Assembly: GCF_040513375.1 (NCBI RefSeq)
Contig: NZ_JBEVTG010000001.1
Span: forward strand, 992,001 to 1,056,000
Source: Flagellimonas_B algarum
GTDB taxonomy: Bacteria; Bacteroidota; Bacteroidia; Flavobacteriales; Flavobacteriaceae
Length of the DNA stretch: 64,000 nt
Direction of reading: 5' to 3'
Below, one piece after another: positions 61,094 to 64,000 of the stretch (within the stretch, counting starts at the first letter, position 1; every line of letters starts with the position of its first letter). The position numbers and the translations under genes were made by a program. The notes beneath the pieces are model-generated. The model saw nothing but the letters and a program-made list of their open reading frames with translations. It was not told where the DNA came from and ran no database searches.

Positions 61094-61101
61094 TATTTTT
61101 A
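61094..61101 (+). promoter_or_regulatory. -7 box candidate for the OsmC gene
   Basis: TATTTTTA matches seven of eight to TAnnTTTG; the start would be near 61108, after the first in-frame ATG (61102), which favours the ATG at 61126. Confidence 0.35.
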
Positions 61102-61125
61102 ATGGCTACAAGAAACAATAATCAC

Positions 61126-61554
61126 ATGGCAAATACAAATCACATAACGACCAAATGGAAGGGTGGAATGGCCTTCGAAAGCAATAATCCGTCAGGGCTT
61201 ACCCTGACCATTGATGCAGGCCCGGAAAATGGGGGCGAAGGCGCCGGATTCCGCCCAAAAGCCTTGATGCTTTCCTCTTTAGCGGGTTGTTCCGGACTTG
61301 ATGTGGCCTCCCTCATCCAAAAAATGAAGTTGGAAGTCGATACCTTCCACATTGAGACCATCGGTAACCTGACCGACGAACACCCGAAGTACTATGATAC
61401 CGTTAAGATCGAATACCATTTTTACGGTACCGATCTGAACGAAGCCAAACTGCAGCGTGCCGTAGACCTTTCGATCGAAAAGTATTGCGGTGTCATGGAG
61501 ATGTTCAGAAGGTTCGCCGAGTTGGACATCGCAACGATTTTTCACCATAAGTAG
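61126..61554 (+). CDS. OsmC/Ohr-family peroxiredoxin-like protein
   Basis: 142 residues from the ATG at 61126 (MANTNHITTKW, the usual family opening); an ATG at 61102 is in frame but precedes the likely transcript start. The two redox Cys lie in SSLAGCSGLDVASLIQ and SIEKYCGVMEMF. It should reduce organic hydroperoxides. It lies divergent to the AhpD-like gene. The recJ frame opens nine bases after its stop. Confidence 0.9.
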   Translation: MANTNHITTKWKGGMAFESNNPSGLTLTIDAGPENGGEGAGFRPKALMLSSLAGCSGLDVASLIQKMKLEVDTFHIETIGNLTDEHPKYYDTVKIEYHFYGTDLNEAKLQRAVDLSIEKYCGVMEMFRRFAELDIATIFHHK

Positions 61555-61563
61555 CCATTACCC

Positions 61564-63252
61564 TTGCGTTGGACCCTTAAACCAAAACCATTGGCCCCGG
61601 ACACCTTGAGGTTGACCGAGGCGCTACAGGTACCCCCATTGATCGCGGAATTGCTTTTGCAACGCGGGGTGACCGATTTCGCAGCGGCCAAGCGTTTTTT
61701 TCGACCCCAATTGGAGGAGTTGCACGACCCCTTTTTGATGGCCGACATGGAACAGGCCGTTTCGCGACTTGAAGCGGCGATGGATAAAGGGGAGTATATT
61801 TTGGTCTATGGGGACTATGATGTCGACGGTACCACGGCGGTGGCCTTACTTTTTTCCTATCTCAAGAAACGCTACGATAAGGTAGCGACTTACATACCCG
61901 ATCGCTATGATGAAGGGTATGGTGTTTCCTATAAAGGGATCGACTTTGCCGATGATAACGGGATTTCATTGATCATCGCGTTGGACTGCGGCATCAAAGC
62001 CATTGATAAGGTCGCATATGCTCAGGAGAAAGGAATCGATTTTATCATTTGCGACCACCACCGACCTGGAGACCGGTTGCCCGATGCCTTCGCGGTTTTA
62101 GATCCCAAAAGAACCGATTGTGCGTATCCGTATAAAGAACTTTGTGGTTGTGGGGTAGGCTTTAAACTCATCCAGGCGTTGGAAATCCGCCAAGGGCGTT
62201 CGATCGATTCCTTACGATCGTATCTCGATCTGGTGGCAACCGCTATCGCTGCCGATATCGTGCCCATGACCGGAGAAAACCGGATCTTGGCGTATTACGG
62301 CCTACAACAGCTTAATCAAGATCCTCGCATTGGCCTGAAAGGAATTATCGAGCACATCAAAAAATCACAGCTGACCATAACCGATGTGGTCTTTATCATC
62401 GCACCGAGGATCAATGCCGCAGGACGTATGCGCCACGGGCAGTTCGCTGTTGACCTTTTGATTGCAGACGATTGGGATCGGGCCCAGGCTATCGCCGCCG
62501 AAATCGAAAACTTCAATGCAGACCGAAGGGGCACCGACCAGATGATTACCGAAGAAGCCTTGGCGCAGATTACTTCCAATAACGAAGAAGAACGCCATAC
62601 CACTGTTGTCCTGGGATCCCATTGGCATAAGGGGGTTATCGGAATCGTTGCCTCGCGTTTGATCGAAACCTATTACCGACCCACCCTGGTCTTTACGAAA
62701 AGCGGTGGCAAATTGGCCGCTTCCGCCCGTTCGGTCAAAGGGTTTGATGTGTATAAGGCCCTTGAAGCCTGTTCCGAACATATCGAGCAATTCGGGGGCC
62801 ATAAGTATGCGGCAGGTCTTACACTATCCGAAGATCAATATGAACCCTTTAAGGCCAAATTCGAACAGGTAGTTGCCGATACCCTACCGACCGAACTGCG
62901 TACCCCTGAAATCGTCATTGACCAACAAATTGCCTTGGGCGATATCAATGCGAAGCTGTTGCGGATCCTAAAACAGTTCGCCCCTTTCGGACCGGGAAAT
63001 ATGATGCCAACCTTTATGGCCCATAAAGTGGCCGATTCAGGCTATGCCAAAACCGTTGGGGAGACCGGTAAACACCTCAAACTTGCTTTGACCCAAAACG
63101 GCAGTGTGCCCATTGGCGGTATCGGTTTCGGCTTGGGGGAAAAATTGCCCGTTGTAAAGCGACATCGGTATTTCGATGTGGTCTTTGCCGTTGAGGAAAA
63201 CGAATGGAATGGACGAAAGAACATCCAACTGAAACTAAAGGACATCCAATGA
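61564..63252 (+). CDS. recJ: Single-strand-DNA exonuclease RecJ, TTG start
   Basis: 562 residues. DHH-family motif VYGDYDVDGTTAVALLFSY (about 81-99), CDHHRPGD (about 163-170), GVIGIVASRL and the DHHA1 motif GGHKYAAGL. The family N-terminus M-R-W-T-L-K-P-K begins exactly at TTG 61564, and the three codons before it run into the OsmC stop in frame, so TTG is the start. It trims 5'-ended single strands in recombination and mismatch repair. A 12-base gap separates it from the MFS gene. Confidence 0.95.
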   Translation: MRWTLKPKPLAPDTLRLTEALQVPPLIAELLLQRGVTDFAAAKRFFRPQLEELHDPFLMADMEQAVSRLEAAMDKGEYILVYGDYDVDGTTAVALLFSYLKKRYDKVATYIPDRYDEGYGVSYKGIDFADDNGISLIIALDCGIKAIDKVAYAQEKGIDFIICDHHRPGDRLPDAFAVLDPKRTDCAYPYKELCGCGVGFKLIQALEIRQGRSIDSLRSYLDLVATAIAADIVPMTGENRILAYYGLQQLNQDPRIGLKGIIEHIKKSQLTITDVVFIIAPRINAAGRMRHGQFAVDLLIADDWDRAQAIAAEIENFNADRRGTDQMITEEALAQITSNNEEERHTTVVLGSHWHKGVIGIVASRLIETYYRPTLVFTKSGGKLAASARSVKGFDVYKALEACSEHIEQFGGHKYAAGLTLSEDQYEPFKAKFEQVVADTLPTELRTPEIVIDQQIALGDINAKLLRILKQFAPFGPGNMMPTFMAHKVADSGYAKTVGETGKHLKLALTQNGSVPIGGIGFGLGEKLPVVKRHRYFDVVFAVEENEWNGRKNIQLKLKDIQ

Positions 63253-63264
63253 AACCAGCGATAC

Positions 63265-64000
63265 ATGGCCTCTAAAATCGATCCCTATGCAGCCTTGCGG
63301 TACCGCGAGTTCAACATATTCCTGTTGGTCCGGTTCGCCATGGTATTCGCATGGTCGATGCAGTTCATCGTCATTGAATGGCAGGTCTACTCCATGACCA
63401 AAGACCCCTTGGCCTTGGGGATCATCGGTTTGATGGAGATCATTCCGGCGGTTAGTATCGCCCTCTTTGCGGGTCATGTGGTCGACCAAAGTGAAAAACG
63501 CGATTTATTGGTGAAATGCATCATCGGTTTCTCGGTGATCAGTTTCGGGCTGTTTTGGGTGACCTTACCTAGTGTGGAAGCGCGTTATTCATCAAAACAG
63601 ATTTTGTATGCCATCTATGGCTTGGTGTTCTTGGGAGGCTTGGTGCGGGCTTTCATTGGTCCGACCATCTTCTCCCTGATCGCCTTGATCGTGCCAAAAC
63701 GACTGTATCCGAACGCCGCAACTTGGAGTAGTTCGACCTGGCAGTTCGCCTCCGTAGTCGGACCTGCCTTTGCGGGTTTTTCAATTGGGTGGATCGGGGT
63801 GCATTGGTCGCTCTGTATCATATTCGGGTTTTCGGTCTTGGCCCTGTTGTTCCTCTTCCGGATCAAGCGAAAGCCCATTTTGAACCCAAAGCTCGGCGAG
63901 CCCATATTCAAAAGTTTGAAAGACGGATTACAGTATGTATTCAAAACGAAGGCCATTTTCGGTGCTTTGACGCTCGATATGATCGCCGTACTGTTCGGCG
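63265..64000 (+). CDS. MFS transporter, N-terminal part (window edge)
   Basis: From ATG at 63265 the frame is open to the end of the window (245 codons). It starts MASKIDPYAALRYREFNIFL and has helices at about 17-40, 47-67, 80-97, 110-130, 140-160 and 165-185. The GHVVDQSEKRDLL loop after helix 2 fits the EntS/MFS_3 group of exporters. Substrate unknown. It follows recJ by 12 bases, so it may share its transcript. Confidence 0.85.
   Translation, partial: MASKIDPYAALRYREFNIFLLVRFAMVFAWSMQFIVIEWQVYSMTKDPLALGIIGLMEIIPAVSIALFAGHVVDQSEKRDLLVKCIIGFSVISFGLFWVTLPSVEARYSSKQILYAIYGLVFLGGLVRAFIGPTIFSLIALIVPKRLYPNAATWSSSTWQFASVVGPAFAGFSIGWIGVHWSLCIIFGFSVLALLFLFRIKRKPILNPKLGEPIFKSLKDGLQYVFKTKAIFGALTLDMIAVLFG

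Noticed and set aside
1..64000. CRISPR arrays, tRNA, rRNA or insertion sequences
   Set aside because: No regular short repeats, cloverleaf genes or transposase frames were seen on either strand.

Overview
The window looks like chromosomal DNA of a marine-type Flavobacteriaceae member (phylum Bacteroidota). The evidence is: promoters of the Bacteroidota form TTG-N19-TAnnTTTG (for example 5104-5133 and 51363-51392); starts led by A-rich sequence rather than Shine-Dalgarno sites; the block DUF177-rpmF-fabH-accB-accC; a LytTR/His_kinase pair; and very large FtsX/MacB-type permeases of the Bacteroidota kind. G+C is about half by eye. I see no tRNA, rRNA, CRISPR, IS element or phage gene. Genes are densely packed and no gene-free stretch reaches 300 bases.

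Left part (1-10190): a cut-off TauE/SafE exporter, a Na+/solute symporter with an HGSNAT/NagX-like membrane acetyltransferase, riboflavin synthase, pdxA, then DUF177-rpmF // fabH-accB-accC with a strong terminator after rpmF and a striking inverted repeat in front of fabH, then an FAD oxidoreductase.

Centre (10187-41953): the outstanding feature. Transcribed leftwards are a TolC-type outer-membrane protein, a periplasmic adaptor, an ABC ATPase, ten consecutive full-length FtsX/MacB-type permeases (786-812 aa, about 24 kb) and a second, divergent ATPase. Facing them are a sigma54-dependent NtrC-type response regulator and a histidine kinase with two membrane helices and almost no periplasmic loop. 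The intergenic region has a near-consensus -24/-12 promoter just before the corrected tolC start and two palindromes about 100 bp upstream, as expected for enhancer sites. A 158-bp gap splits the array into 6+4 permeases, each block with one ATPase, and carries weaker look-alikes of both elements. I infer one sigma54-controlled, membrane-stress-sensing export system with ten alternative permeases sharing few ATPases and one periplasmic exit.

Right part (42036-64000): a SnoaL-like protein, a LytTR two-component pair, a serine hydrolase, arfB, a lipoprotein of unknown function, an orphan ABC ATPase, prolyl oligopeptidase, asd with a monooxygenase-fold protein that seems to lack an ATG start, mscL, alr-tdk, an unknown conserved protein, a DoxX-like protein, rsmI, an AraC-type regulator with two HTH domains, a SnoaL/membrane/YHS operon, a uracil-DNA glycosylase family protein, a DinB-like gene with a Crp/Fnr gene behind two FNR-type boxes, an AT-rich zinc-ribbon gene, a carboxymuconolactone-decarboxylase-like protein, OsmC, recJ and a cut-off MFS transporter.
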